This document shows, one piece after another, positions 27,565 through 36,444 of a DNA stretch of 64,000 bases. The number at the start of each line of letters is the position of its first letter. The first letter of the stretch is position 1. Under the pieces are notes generated by a model. It was not told the origin of the DNA. It made no database searches and saw nothing but the letters and a program-made list of their open reading frames with translations. The stretch is from Actinomadura terrae. GTDB taxonomy: Bacteria > Actinomycetota > Actinomycetes > Streptosporangiales > Streptosporangiaceae. A program made the position numbers and the translations under genes. Location: contig NZ_JAICDG010000007.1 of the NCBI RefSeq assembly GCF_022751215.1, positions 67,643-131,642 on the forward strand, in the 5' to 3' direction.

Positions 27565-28209
27565 ATGGCCGACGACGAGGTGCCCACGCGGGTCCGGCTG
27601 CTGGAGGCGGCCGTGGCGGTGCTGGCCGAGGGCGGCTGGGCCGCGGTGACCTCCCGGGTCGTGGCGGAGCGGGCGCGGGCCAACAACGCGCTCGTGCACT
27701 ACTACTTCGGGTCGGTCGAGGCGCTGCGGCGCGCGGCGGTGATGCACGCGCTGGAGCGGGAGCTGGAGGGCCCGGTCGCGGCGATCCTGGCGGCGCCCGG
27801 CGCGCTGGACGGCGTCGTCGCCGCGATCTCCGGGCTCACCGCGCGCGGCACCGGCACGCCCGGTCAGCGGGTGCTGGTGGAGGCGCTCGTGCAGGGGATG
27901 CGCGACGAGGCGATGCGCGAGGAGTGCGCGGCGCAGATCCGGATGTTCCGGGACCTGCTCACCGCCCGGCTCGCCGAGGACCAGGCCGCCGGACGGCTGC
28001 GCGCCGACACCGCCGCCGCCGACCTGTCGGTGGTGCTGACCGCGCTGATCGACGGGCTGCTGCTGCACGCGATGCTCGACCCCGCGACCGACTTCACCGG
28101 CCCCGCCGCCGCCCTCGCCGCCGCGCTGCGCCCCCCGGCGCCGCCCGGGGAGGTACCCGGCGGGGCGCCCGACGAAGGAGGAGACGACGATGACCCGGCA
28201 CGGCCCTGA
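27565..28209 (+). CDS. TetR-family regulator
   Basis: A 214-aa one-component repressor. The N-terminal HTH (about residues 8-55) contains RLLEAAVAVLAEGGWAAVTSRVVAERA and NNALVHYYFGSVEALRR, the family pattern. The C-terminal ligand domain is helical and ends in a Pro/Asp-rich tail. It overlaps the following ABC ATPase gene by 20 nt, so it should control the exporter and itself; a dyad lies in front of it. The 28190 start for the next gene lies inside this coding sequence. ATG 27565 follows a G-rich site. Confidence 0.9.
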   Translation: MADDEVPTRVRLLEAAVAVLAEGGWAAVTSRVVAERARANNALVHYYFGSVEALRRAAVMHALERELEGPVAAILAAPGALDGVVAAISGLTARGTGTPGQRVLVEALVQGMRDEAMREECAAQIRMFRDLLTARLAEDQAAGRLRADTAAADLSVVLTALIDGLLLHAMLDPATDFTGPAAALAAALRPPAPPGEVPGGAPDEGGDDDDPARP

Positions 28210-28990
28210 ACAGACGCACGGCCCTGAACAGACCGTCGGATCCGAACAGACCACCGGCTCCGAACAGACGGCCGCCCCGGCCCGCGCGGCCGCGGTGGAG
28301 TTGCGCGGCGTGACCAAGACCTACGGCGCCGGCCACGCCGAGGTGCGGGCGCTGCGCGGCGTCGACCTGGAGATCGGGAGCGGCGAGTTCGTCGTGCTGC
28401 TCGGGCCGTCCGGGTCGGGGAAGACGACGCTGCTGAACCTCGTCGGCGGGATCGAGTCGCCCACCTCCGGACAGGTCGTCGCCGCCGGGCACGACCTGTC
28501 CGGCCTCGGCGAGGACGCCCGCACCGCCTACCGCCGCGACACCGTCGGGTTCGTGTTCCAGTTCTTCAACCTCGTGCCGTCGCTGACCGCGCTGGAGAAC
28601 GTCCGGCTCGTCGCCGAGCTGACCGGGCGCGGCGACCGCGAGCGCTCCGCCGCCGCGCTCGCCGCCGTCGGCCTCGACGGGCGCGGCGGGCACTTCCCCG
28701 CGCAGCTGTCGGGCGGCGAGCAGCAGCGCGTCGCGATCGCCCGCGCCGTCGCCAAGGACCCGGCGCTGCTGCTGTGCGACGAGCCGACCGGCGCGCTGGA
28801 CCTGGAGACCGGGCGTGGCGTCCTGCGCGTCCTCCAGGACCTCAACCGCGAGGGCCGGACGGTCCTCGTCGTCACCCACAACGCCGCGATCGCCGCGCTC
28901 GCCCACCGTGTCGTGCGGATGCGCTCCGGCCGCGTCGTCGAGGTCGCCACCACCGCCGCGCCCGGCACCGCCGACGAGGTGGCCTGGTGA
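28190..28990 (+). CDS. MacB/LolD-type ABC ATPase
   Basis: A 266-aa ATPase of the FtsE/LolD/MacB class. An N-terminal repeat region (residues about 3-30, four copies of a six-residue unit ending in EQT) precedes the ATPase domain. Walker A GPSGSGKTT, Q-loop FQFFNLVPSLTALENV, signature LSGGEQQRVAIARA, Walker B LLLCDEPTGALD and switch His VVTHN are all intact. GGAGGAGA lies 7 nt before ATG 28190. It is coupled to the FtsX-like permease by a GTGA overlap, and both lie under the TetR gene. Confidence 0.93.
   Translation: MTRHGPEQTHGPEQTVGSEQTTGSEQTAAPARAAAVELRGVTKTYGAGHAEVRALRGVDLEIGSGEFVVLLGPSGSGKTTLLNLVGGIESPTSGQVVAAGHDLSGLGEDARTAYRRDTVGFVFQFFNLVPSLTALENVRLVAELTGRGDRERSAAALAAVGLDGRGGHFPAQLSGGEQQRVAIARAVAKDPALLLCDEPTGALDLETGRGVLRVLQDLNREGRTVLVVTHNAAIAALAHRVVRMRSGRVVEVATTAAPGTADEVAW
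28202..28270 (+). repeat. Four 18-bp tandem repeats
   Basis: Four units of 18 bp (28202, 28220, 28238, 28256) encode GPEQT/GSEQT hexads at the start of the ATPase. The first two are almost identical; the others have drifted at synonymous and one replacement position. Such repeats can vary in copy number without a frameshift. Confidence 0.8.
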
Positions 28991-31359
28991 GCGTCCTCAA
29001 CCTGAAGCTGCGCCGCGACCTGCGCCGCCGCCCCGCGCAGCTGCTGTCGGCCGTGGCGCTGGTGGCGCTCGGCGTCGCGCTGTTCGGCGCGTCCTACGAC
29101 GCCTACCGCAACCTCGACTCCGGCTACCAGCGGCTGTTCGCCGAGTACCGGTTCGCCGACCTGACGGTGGCGGGCGGCGACACCGCCGCGATCGCGCGGG
29201 ACGCCGCCGCGCGGCCCGGCGTCGAGGCGGCCGTCACGCGCACCGTCGCCGACGTCCCGATGCGCATGCCCGACGGGTCCACGCTCGTCGGACGCGTCGT
29301 CGGGCTCCCCGCCGCCGCGCAGCCCGAGGTGAACCGGGTCAAGGTCCTGGACGGCGCGTACCTCGACCCGGCGGCGCCGTCCGGCGTCCTCGCCGACCGG
29401 CACGTCGCCGACCACGCGCACCTGGCGCCCGGGTCGCGGGTCGCGGTCTGGCACGGCGGGTCCTGGCGGAACCTGGACGTGCGCGGCACCGTGTCCTCGC
29501 CCGAGTACCTGTGGCCCGCCGCCAGCCGCCAGGACGTGCTGCCCGCGCCCGGCTCCTTCGGCGTCCTGTTCGTCCCCGAGCCGCTCGCCCGCCGGATCGC
29601 GGGGACGACCGCCCCGAACCAGGTCGCGGTCTACTACACCGGACGCGGACGCGACCACTCCGGGACGCTCGACGCCGCGCTCGCCTCCACCGCCGGCCGG
29701 TACCGGGCGAGCGCGGTCACCCCTCGCGCCGACCAGCCCAGCAACGCCACCCTCGCCGAGGACATCAAGGGCTTCGCGGGCCTGGCCGTCGCGTTCCCGC
29801 TGCTGTTCCTCCTCGCCGCCGCCGTCGCGGTCTACGTCGTCCTCACCCGCCGGGTCGCGCGCGACCGCGCCGTCATCGGGACGCTGCGCGCCAGCGGGTT
29901 CCGCCGCCGCACCCTCCTCGCCCACTACCTGACGACCGGCCTGGCCGCCGGGCTCGCGGGCGCCGTCCCCGGCGCGGCCGCCGGGCTGCTGCTGGCGGGC
30001 ACCATCACCCGGCTCTACGGCGACGCGCTCGGCCTGCCCGAGACGACCGTGTCCGTCCGCGCCACGACGATGCTCGCCGGCCTCGCCTACGGGCTGGCCG
30101 CCGGCGGGCTCGCCGCGCTCGCGCCCGCGCTGTCGGCCGCCCGGGTGCAGCCCGCCGAGGCGATGCGCGGCACCGTCCCCGCCGCCGGCGGCGGGCGCGG
30201 CCCCCTCGCCCGGCTGGAGCGGGCCGTGCCCGCCGCGCGGCGGCTGCCCGCCGGGGTCTGGCTCGTGCTGCGCGGCCCCACCCGCCAGTTCCGCCGCACC
30301 CTCTACACCATGGCCGGCGTCGCCCTCGCGCTCGTGCTCATCCTCGTCCCGTGGGGGATGCTCGACTCGTCCCGGGCGACCGTCCACCGGCAGTTCGACC
30401 AGGTCCAGCGGCAGGACGCCGAACTCGCCCTCGACCGCCCCGCCGACGGCGCGGCCCTCGCCGCGCTCGCCGCCACCCCGGGCGTGCGGGACGCCGAGCC
30501 GTCCACGCGGCTCCAGGCCACCCTCACCGGCGGCCGCGCGTCCTACGCGACCGCCGTCGTCGGGCTGCGCCCGGGCACCGCCATGCACCGGTTCCTGCCG
30601 CCCGGCGGCCGCGCCCGGCCGCTGCCGCGCCGGGGCGTGCTGCTCGGCGCGGCGCTGCGCGGCGAACTCGGCGTCGGCGCCGGCGACACGGTCGGGCTGC
30701 GCCTGGCGGACGGGCGCGCCGTCCGCGCCACCGTCGCCGGGTTCGTGGACGAGCCGCTCGGCTCCCTCGCCTACGCCTCGCTCGACCAGGTCGCCGCCTG
30801 GGCCCCGGACGCCCGCCCCACGACCGCGCTCGTCCGGTTCGACCCGGGCGCCGACCGCGCCGCCGTCGGGCGAGCCCTGTCGGCGCGGCCCGGCGTCGTC
30901 GCCGTCACCGACACCCAGGCGCTGCGCCGTGCCATGGACGGCTACCTGCGCCTGTTCTACGTGTTCGTCGCCGTCATGCTGGTGTTCGGCGGGCTGCTCG
31001 CCTTCACCGTCCTGTTCGCGACGCTGTCGGTCAACCTCGCCGAACGCGGCACCGAACTGGCGACGCTGCGCGCCTCCGGCGTCGGGCGGCGCCGCCTCGC
31101 CCGCCTCGTCACCGCCGAGAACCTCCTGGTGGTGGCCGTCGGCACGGTCCCGGGCCTGGTGCTCGGACGGCTCGCCACCGGCGCGTTCCTCGGCTCGTTC
31201 AACAGCGATCTGATGGCGTTCCGCGCCGACGTCCGGCCCGCGACGTTCGCCTGGTCCGCGCTCGCCGTGATCGCCGTGGCGTTCCTCGCGCAGCGCCCCG
31301 GCCTGCGCGCCCTCGCCCGGGCCGACCTCGCCGCCCTCGTCCGCGAGAGGGCGGGCTAG
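28987..31359 (+). CDS. FtsX-like ABC permease, two FtsX domains
   Basis: A 790-aa permease with an FtsX/MacB core duplicated in one chain. It begins with an N-terminal helix (LLSAVALVALGVALFGASY), followed by a large external domain (about 50-260), three helices (about 265-390), another helix near 440, a second external domain and three C-terminal helices (about 650-770). The cytoplasmic RASGFRRRTLLAHY and RASGVGRRRLARLV phrases are the coupling loops for the ATPase. Such systems export lipoproteins, peptides or drugs, or act mechanically on the envelope. GTG 28987 overlaps the ATPase stop. Its stop shares CTAG with the MFS gene stop on the other strand. Confidence 0.9.
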   Translation: MSVLNLKLRRDLRRRPAQLLSAVALVALGVALFGASYDAYRNLDSGYQRLFAEYRFADLTVAGGDTAAIARDAAARPGVEAAVTRTVADVPMRMPDGSTLVGRVVGLPAAAQPEVNRVKVLDGAYLDPAAPSGVLADRHVADHAHLAPGSRVAVWHGGSWRNLDVRGTVSSPEYLWPAASRQDVLPAPGSFGVLFVPEPLARRIAGTTAPNQVAVYYTGRGRDHSGTLDAALASTAGRYRASAVTPRADQPSNATLAEDIKGFAGLAVAFPLLFLLAAAVAVYVVLTRRVARDRAVIGTLRASGFRRRTLLAHYLTTGLAAGLAGAVPGAAAGLLLAGTITRLYGDALGLPETTVSVRATTMLAGLAYGLAAGGLAALAPALSAARVQPAEAMRGTVPAAGGGRGPLARLERAVPAARRLPAGVWLVLRGPTRQFRRTLYTMAGVALALVLILVPWGMLDSSRATVHRQFDQVQRQDAELALDRPADGAALAALAATPGVRDAEPSTRLQATLTGGRASYATAVVGLRPGTAMHRFLPPGGRARPLPRRGVLLGAALRGELGVGAGDTVGLRLADGRAVRATVAGFVDEPLGSLAYASLDQVAAWAPDARPTTALVRFDPGADRAAVGRALSARPGVVAVTDTQALRRAMDGYLRLFYVFVAVMLVFGGLLAFTVLFATLSVNLAERGTELATLRASGVGRRRLARLVTAENLLVVAVGTVPGLVLGRLATGAFLGSFNSDLMAFRADVRPATFAWSALAVIAVAFLAQRPGLRALARADLAALVRERAG

Positions 31360-32960
31360 CCCGGCCGGCCGTCCGCCGCCCGCCGCGTCTCGACGCCGAA
31401 GAACACCACCACGACCACCGCCGCCAGCAGCGGGATCGCGCCGAGCAGCGCCGTCTGCCCGATCGAGGGCACCGTCGAACCCGCGACCAGCACGATCGTC
31501 ACGACCACGCCGCCGAGCTTCCCGACGCCCGCCGACAGGCCCGACCCCCGGGACCGGATGCGCGTCGGGTAGATCTCCGAACTGTAGGCCGCGAGCACCG
31601 CGCCGATCGTCGCCGTCCCGACGATCGGGCCCGCCAGCAGCACGTACAGCCACGTGCGGTCGTGCGCCAGGTCCTCGCCCGCGAACGAGAACGCCACCAG
31701 CGCCGCCGCGACCAGCGCCGTCAGCACGATGATCGTCTTCTTGGCGCTCCACAGCCCGTACATCGCGGCGGCGACGAACACCAGCGGCAGCCCGAGCAGC
31801 GAGGAGTCCCGCAGCGCCTCGTCGGCGCTCTTCTGCGCCAGCCCGAGCTTCTGGAGGTTGGACGGGATCCACAGCTGGAACCCGTAGGTCACCAGCCCGA
31901 TCCCGAGCCCGAGGATCACCACCGCGAGGCTCAGCCCGCCGAACGGCCGCCGGAACAGCGGCAGGTACCCGGCGCCGCGCGCGGCCTCCTCCCGCTCCTC
32001 GTGCGCCGCGTCCCCGGCGGCCTCCTCCTCGGACGCCTCGACCACGCCGTAGCGCGCCATGATCTCGCGGGCCTCGGCCTCGCGGCCGTGCGCGAGCAGG
32101 AAGCGCGGCGACTCGGGGATCCACCGGTTCAGCAGGATCAGCGCCACGCCCGTCGGCAGCCCCACCAGCCACAGGATCCGCCACGAGTAGTGCGGCACCA
32201 GCGCCGACGACAACGAGCTGGTGATGACGTAGGCGAGGGCCAGGTTCCCGCCGATCAGCACCATCACCCACCCGCGGTGCCGCCCGGGGATCATCTCCGC
32301 CAGCAGCGAGAACGTGATCGGCAGCATCCCGCCCGCCGCCAGCCCCATCAGCAGGCACATCGCGAGGTTCCACCAGAACGACGGCATCGTCCCGCACACC
32401 GCCGTCGTCACGAACATCACCCCGGCCAGCAGGATCGACGAGCGGCGCCCGATGCGGTCGCCGAGCCAGCCCCACAGGAACGACCCGAGGACCGTTCCCG
32501 TCAGGCCGAACAGCGGCAGCAGCGCCACCGGCCAGTGCCCGCCGGGGTTCAGCGCCGACTTCAGCCCGTACTCCTTGCCCATCCCCGGCGCGACGAACGA
32601 CAGCGAGATCGGCTTCATCGCGTCGATCGTCACCGCCGTCGTCATCACGAGCACCAGCCCGATATGCGCCGGGCGGAACGGCGCGTCCCGCGCGGCGCGC
32701 ACCCGCACCTCCGCGGCCCGGCCCTTCCGCAGGCCGCGCGGGATCAGCCCGTAGGCGGTCGCGGCGAGACCCGCCACGATCAGCGCCATCCCGGCCTTCA
32801 TCGGCGTGTCCATCGGCATGTCCGCCATGTGGTAGTGCATGTCGGAGGAGTCCAGGTACATCGGCAGGTGCAGCACCACCCCCGCCACGCACGCGAGGAA
32901 ACCGGCCCAGAAGGCCGGCGGATGGGCGAAGGCGATGCCGCCCACGGGCCGTGATCGCAT
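31356..32960 (-). CDS. MFS transporter with His/Met-rich first loop
   Basis: A 534-aa major-facilitator transporter with an N-terminal addition of about two membrane helices before the 12-helix core. The loop between the first two helices is DMHYHMADMPMDTPM, rich in His and Met, and would face outside or bind a metal. The core has the motif WGWLGDRIGRRSS (loop 2-3) and IPESPRFLLAHGR typical of sugar/aromatic-acid transporters. Between the two halves lies an acidic Glu/Ala linker. Substrate unknown. AAAGGAC precedes ATG 32960. It converges on, and shares its stop codon with, the FtsX gene. Confidence 0.85.
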   Translation of the reverse strand: MRSRPVGGIAFAHPPAFWAGFLACVAGVVLHLPMYLDSSDMHYHMADMPMDTPMKAGMALIVAGLAATAYGLIPRGLRKGRAAEVRVRAARDAPFRPAHIGLVLVMTTAVTIDAMKPISLSFVAPGMGKEYGLKSALNPGGHWPVALLPLFGLTGTVLGSFLWGWLGDRIGRRSSILLAGVMFVTTAVCGTMPSFWWNLAMCLLMGLAAGGMLPITFSLLAEMIPGRHRGWVMVLIGGNLALAYVITSSLSSALVPHYSWRILWLVGLPTGVALILLNRWIPESPRFLLAHGREAEAREIMARYGVVEASEEEAAGDAAHEEREEAARGAGYLPLFRRPFGGLSLAVVILGLGIGLVTYGFQLWIPSNLQKLGLAQKSADEALRDSSLLGLPLVFVAAAMYGLWSAKKTIIVLTALVAAALVAFSFAGEDLAHDRTWLYVLLAGPIVGTATIGAVLAAYSSEIYPTRIRSRGSGLSAGVGKLGGVVVTIVLVAGSTVPSIGQTALLGAIPLLAAVVVVVFFGVETRRAADGRPG

Positions 32961-33065
32961 CGAGGTCCTTTCAGGGGGAGCCGGCGGAGCCGACAGGGGG
33001 GAGTCAGCGGGAGCGCGGCCGTGCGGACGGGCGTCCCGCGCGGACCATGATCCCGCAAAAGAGGA

Positions 33066-34202
33066 TCACACCTTGCGGTTGGACTCGAAGCGGAAGGTCC
33101 GCGACAGCCCGATCCGGACCGTCGCGCCCGGCCGCAGCTCGACCGGGGACTCGGGCGGCAGCCTGCGGAACTCCTCCGTGCCCGGGTCCCGGACCGCCGT
33201 CCCGTTCGCCGAGCCGAGGTCGACCACGCTCACCTGCCACTCGTCCAGCCGGACGAGCGCGTGCCGCCGCGACACCGAGGCCTCCTCGTCGGTCAGCCGC
33301 AGCGGGCGCGCCCTCCCGGAGGCCACCTCGGGCGCCTTCTCCGCGACGCGGCCGATGAGCTGGTCGTGGACGAGCGGGATCGCGTGCCCATCGTCCAGCA
33401 GCAGCACCCCGAGCGGCGGCCGGGGCCCGTGGAACGGCGACAGCGTGAGCTGGAGCATCGAGATCCCGCACACCGCGCAGTAGTGCGCGCGCGGGTCGTT
33501 GAAGTGCTCGTTCTTGCAGTTCACCCCGAGGACCTCGGGCCCGGTCCCGCGTTTCCGGCCCTTGCGGATCAGGCTGACCGGCTCGGGAGCCGGCTCCACC
33601 GCCGTGGGCGGCGGCGGCGCGACCTTCCGCCCGGGCGGCGCGGCCTCCCGCGCGGCGGGCTTCCCGGCGGCCCGCACCGCCGCCCGCGCGGGCGGCGGGA
33701 AGGGCGACGGCGCGGGCCGCCGCAGCGACCGGCGCAGCCCCCCGCCCCGCACGACGCCCGAGGACAACCGCAGGCGCGGCTCGGCGCGCCCGGCGGTGCC
33801 GAGGGCCAGTTCGAGGCTCGCGACCGGCCCCTGGACGGTCCGGTCGTCGGTGCCGCGCGGGTCGCCGCCGACCCGGACCTCCGCGCCGTCGGCCAGCATC
33901 ACCCGGGCGCCGGCGTCCCCGCTGACCAGCACCGCGAGCCCGGCGTCCCCGGACGGCCCCGCGACCGCGCACGGGTGCGGGCGCAGGCCGCGGCGCGCCG
34001 CGAGGAGCCCGGCGACGCGGCCCACCAGCGCGGACCCGTCCCCGCCGGCCTCCGCGACCTCCTCCAGCGCCGTGAGCAGCGCGTCGACCAGCGGCGCGGT
34101 CACCGCGTCCGGCGCGGCGCACACGAGCGAGAGCGCGCCCTCCTGGGCGACGAGCCCGTCGCCCGGCAGTGGCCGCGCGAACCCGTGGACGCCGCCCCTC
34201 AC
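33066..34202 (-). CDS. FHA-domain protein with zinc-ribbon-like cysteines
   Basis: A 378-aa cytoplasmic signalling protein. Residues about 1-130 form an unassigned alpha/beta domain, about 135-200 is an Ala/Pro/Arg-rich linker, about 210-245 carries CKNEHFNDPRAHYCAVCG (a likely zinc ribbon), and the C-terminal FHA domain (about 270-370) has IGR, SRRHA and DLGSANGT, the phosphothreonine-binding residues. FHA proteins read threonine phosphorylation. It lies downstream of a 4-helix membrane gene and a flavoprotein gene on the same strand and may be a partner. The GTG at 34202 sits within a tandem repeat, so the start is uncertain. Confidence 0.8.
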   Translation of the reverse strand: MRGGVHGFARPLPGDGLVAQEGALSLVCAAPDAVTAPLVDALLTALEEVAEAGGDGSALVGRVAGLLAARRGLRPHPCAVAGPSGDAGLAVLVSGDAGARVMLADGAEVRVGGDPRGTDDRTVQGPVASLELALGTAGRAEPRLRLSSGVVRGGGLRRSLRRPAPSPFPPPARAAVRAAGKPAAREAAPPGRKVAPPPPTAVEPAPEPVSLIRKGRKRGTGPEVLGVNCKNEHFNDPRAHYCAVCGISMLQLTLSPFHGPRPPLGVLLLDDGHAIPLVHDQLIGRVAEKAPEVASGRARPLRLTDEEASVSRRHALVRLDEWQVSVVDLGSANGTAVRDPGTEEFRRLPPESPVELRPGATVRIGLSRTFRFESNRKV

Positions 34203-34265
34203 AGCACGCCCCTCACAGCACGCCCCTCACAGCACAGCCCTCACAGCACGGCCCCTCACAGCAGC
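34197..34265. repeat. About five 14-bp tandem repeats at a gene junction
   Basis: Roughly five copies of CCTCACAGCACGCC (14-15 bp) overlap the FHA start at 34202, the spacer, and the stop of the upstream membrane gene at 34256. On the minus strand each unit contains GTG and TGA, so copy number changes could move start and stop codons. Confidence 0.75.
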
Positions 34266-34696
34266 CGCCCGCCCCGCAGCCGCCACGTCACCGACAGCAC
34301 CCGCATCGGGCCGTTGAGGAACAGCCACTGCCCGAGCCACACCACCGCGAACATCGTCGCGAACATGGACGCCGCGACGTGCCCCTTCACGCCCGGGACC
34401 AGCCCGGCGTCCAGCAGAAGCCACATCAGACACCCCTCCGGCACCATCGTGACGAGTCCGAAGAGCGTCGGCCAGTCCTTGTCCCACCTGAACTGCATCA
34501 CCAGGTGGTAGAGCAGCTCCCAGCCGAGCCCGACGACGGTCACCGCGAGCAGGATCAGGTAGGCGTTCCGGTAGGTCTGCGCGAGCGGGCCCGCCGCGCC
34601 GGGCAGCACCGGCACGATCAGCGCGGTCAGCAGCGCGCCGACGGTCGCCAGCACGAACACCCGGGTCTGGAGGCGACCGGCGAGGGTCGGGATCAC
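34256..34696 (-). CDS. Small four-helix membrane protein
   Basis: A 146-aa integral membrane protein with four hydrophobic segments (about residues 10-32, 43-65, 75-98 and 108-130) and short charged loops (FRWDKDWP). I do not recognise a family; the pattern resembles small actinobacterial proteins of unknown function. GTG 34696 follows AGGAG at 8 nt. Its stop lies inside the 14-bp repeat array. It is between the flavoprotein and FHA genes on the same strand, 71 nt after the former, and is probably co-transcribed. Confidence 0.7.
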   Translation of the reverse strand: MIPTLAGRLQTRVFVLATVGALLTALIVPVLPGAAGPLAQTYRNAYLILLAVTVVGLGWELLYHLVMQFRWDKDWPTLFGLVTMVPEGCLMWLLLDAGLVPGVKGHVAASMFATMFAVVWLGQWLFLNGPMRVLSVTWRLRGGRLL

Positions 34697-34767
34697 GGTG
34701 GGACGCTCCTGGGGAACCGAGACGAGAAAAGGGAGGCGGGGCGTGGGGAGGGGAGGCGGGGGAGGGG

Positions 34768-36294
34768 TCAGACGGGGCGGCCGGCGGCCCAGCGCGTCCA
34801 CTGCCGGACCGACCGCGCCGGGCCGAGCCGCCGGCAGAACCCGCGCCGGGCGAGGTCGGCGCCGATGTCCAGCGCGGCGGTCTGCATGCCGAGGAAGCTG
34901 TCCACGGCCGGGAAGTGGTTGCCCGCCGCGGCCGCGCCCGAGGCGTAGAGCACGCCGTCGCCGCTCTCGGCGCCGAGCACCGCGAAGCTCGGGGAGACCG
35001 CGAGGCGGCCCGCGCCGTTGCGCCGCGCCCCGCCGTGCTGGAGCAGGTCGGCCAGCACCCGGTGCTCGGGCATGTCGGCCTCCAGCCCCGTGCAGTCGAC
35101 GATGAAGTCCGACACGTGCCGCGCCCGGGACCCGTCGTTGCCGCGCACGTGGCTGACCAGCCGCCCGTCCGGGGACGGCTCGACCCGGTCGACGACGGCC
35201 TGGACCGGCACGTACCAGCCGCCGCTGCGGCCCCGCCGCATCTGCTCCTGCCAGCGCCGCAGCCGCGGCGTCGTCGTCCCGCCGACGGCCTTGGACAGCG
35301 CCGCGCGCCGCTCCGGCGACGCCTTGCGGAACTGCGCCTTCAGCTGCCCGCCGAACGCCGACTTCGGCAGCGTGAACGCCTGGTAGGCCCAGCCGTCGCC
35401 GCCCTTGCGCCGCATCCACGGGTGCGGGCCGTGCGACCCGGTCACGTAGGTGCGGAACACGTGCACGATCCGCGTCTGGAGGTTGTAGCGCTCCCGGTCG
35501 TCCATCAGCCGTTGCAGGACGCGCGACGCCACGATCCCCGCGCCCCGCACGACCACCACGCCCGGACGGGACTTGAGTGTCTCGTACACGTGCTCGTGCG
35601 GCTCGTAGGCGTTCACGACGCGGTGGTAGTCGTTGTGGGTCTCGCGGAACTGCTGGAGGTCCTCCAGGAACTTCAGCCCGGGGTAGCCGACGGCCAGGTG
35701 CACGTACGTCGACCGGAGCGCGACCCGCTTGGTCGGCGCCGAGCCCGGCGGCGGGTTCAGGACCGTGAAGTACCCGCCGCCCGCGCGCCGCCGCACCATC
35801 CGGACCTGGCCCTTGACGAGCATCTCCCAGTAGGAGATCCGGTCGGCCTCCCGCCGGACGGTGTCGAACACCGTCTGCGCGCGGGGGCTGAAGAAGTCGG
35901 TGAGGATCGGCTCGGTCAGCACCTGCCACAGCAGCCGCGGCGAGCGGTCCCGCCACGCCTCGTGGACGGCGTAGGAGGGGAAGCCCCAGATGTTGTCGGG
36001 ACGCGCGCCCGCGTCGGAGCGGATCCGCTCGCCCGCCGGGAGCTGCGACACGCGCGTGAGGTACTCCCACGACAGCCAGGGAGCGTCCCGGCTGGACACC
36101 ACCCGCATGGACGCGGCGGCGGCGCCCTGGATCCGCAGCACGTCCACCAGCGTGAACGAGCCGAGCCCGCCGCCCACCGACACCAGCGGCATGTCGTAGA
36201 TCGGGATCCCCGCGTCCCGTACCCACTGGTCGTCCCACACCGACGTCCCGATCAGGAACGGCGTGAGATCCCCGGATGGCCGCGTACCTGACAA
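34768..36294 (-). CDS. FAD/NAD(P)-dependent oxidoreductase-like protein
   Basis: A protein of about 508 aa of the NAD(P)/FAD oxidoreductase type. A GGGLGSFTLVDVLRI dinucleotide-binding loop lies near residue 40, a second possible one is VVVVRGAGIVASRVLQ (about 245), and DFIVDCTGLEADMPEH near 405 is the typical ATG-like motif before the C-terminal FAD block (GVLYASGAAAAGNHFPAVDSFLGM in parts). No signal peptide is seen. Substrate unknown. TTG 36294 is favoured, with AGGGCGGGGG upstream and a TAGGGT -10 box just before it; the frame extends to an ATG at 36399. It appears to head the membrane-FHA group. Confidence 0.7.
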   Translation of the reverse strand: MSGTRPSGDLTPFLIGTSVWDDQWVRDAGIPIYDMPLVSVGGGLGSFTLVDVLRIQGAAAASMRVVSSRDAPWLSWEYLTRVSQLPAGERIRSDAGARPDNIWGFPSYAVHEAWRDRSPRLLWQVLTEPILTDFFSPRAQTVFDTVRREADRISYWEMLVKGQVRMVRRRAGGGYFTVLNPPPGSAPTKRVALRSTYVHLAVGYPGLKFLEDLQQFRETHNDYHRVVNAYEPHEHVYETLKSRPGVVVVRGAGIVASRVLQRLMDDRERYNLQTRIVHVFRTYVTGSHGPHPWMRRKGGDGWAYQAFTLPKSAFGGQLKAQFRKASPERRAALSKAVGGTTTPRLRRWQEQMRRGRSGGWYVPVQAVVDRVEPSPDGRLVSHVRGNDGSRARHVSDFIVDCTGLEADMPEHRVLADLLQHGGARRNGAGRLAVSPSFAVLGAESGDGVLYASGAAAAGNHFPAVDSFLGMQTAALDIGADLARRGFCRRLGPARSVRQWTRWAAGRPV

Positions 36295-36444
36295 GTGACG
36301 CCCCCGCCCTGCGAACCCCAACGAACAGGGCGACACCCTATCCCAGCCGGACGCCCCGGATCTGCGGACTCGAACGCACACCCGGCAGGTGACCCCCATG
36401 ATCGTTCCGCCGGGCGCCCGCCCGCCGCCGCCTCGGCGGGGGAG

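Noticed and set aside
28528-32892. A 1454-codon open frame on the minus strand opposite the FtsX-like and MFS genes
   Set aside because: Composition is Arg/Gly/Ala/Pro-rich with no domain pattern; it is the high-GC antisense shadow of the real genes.
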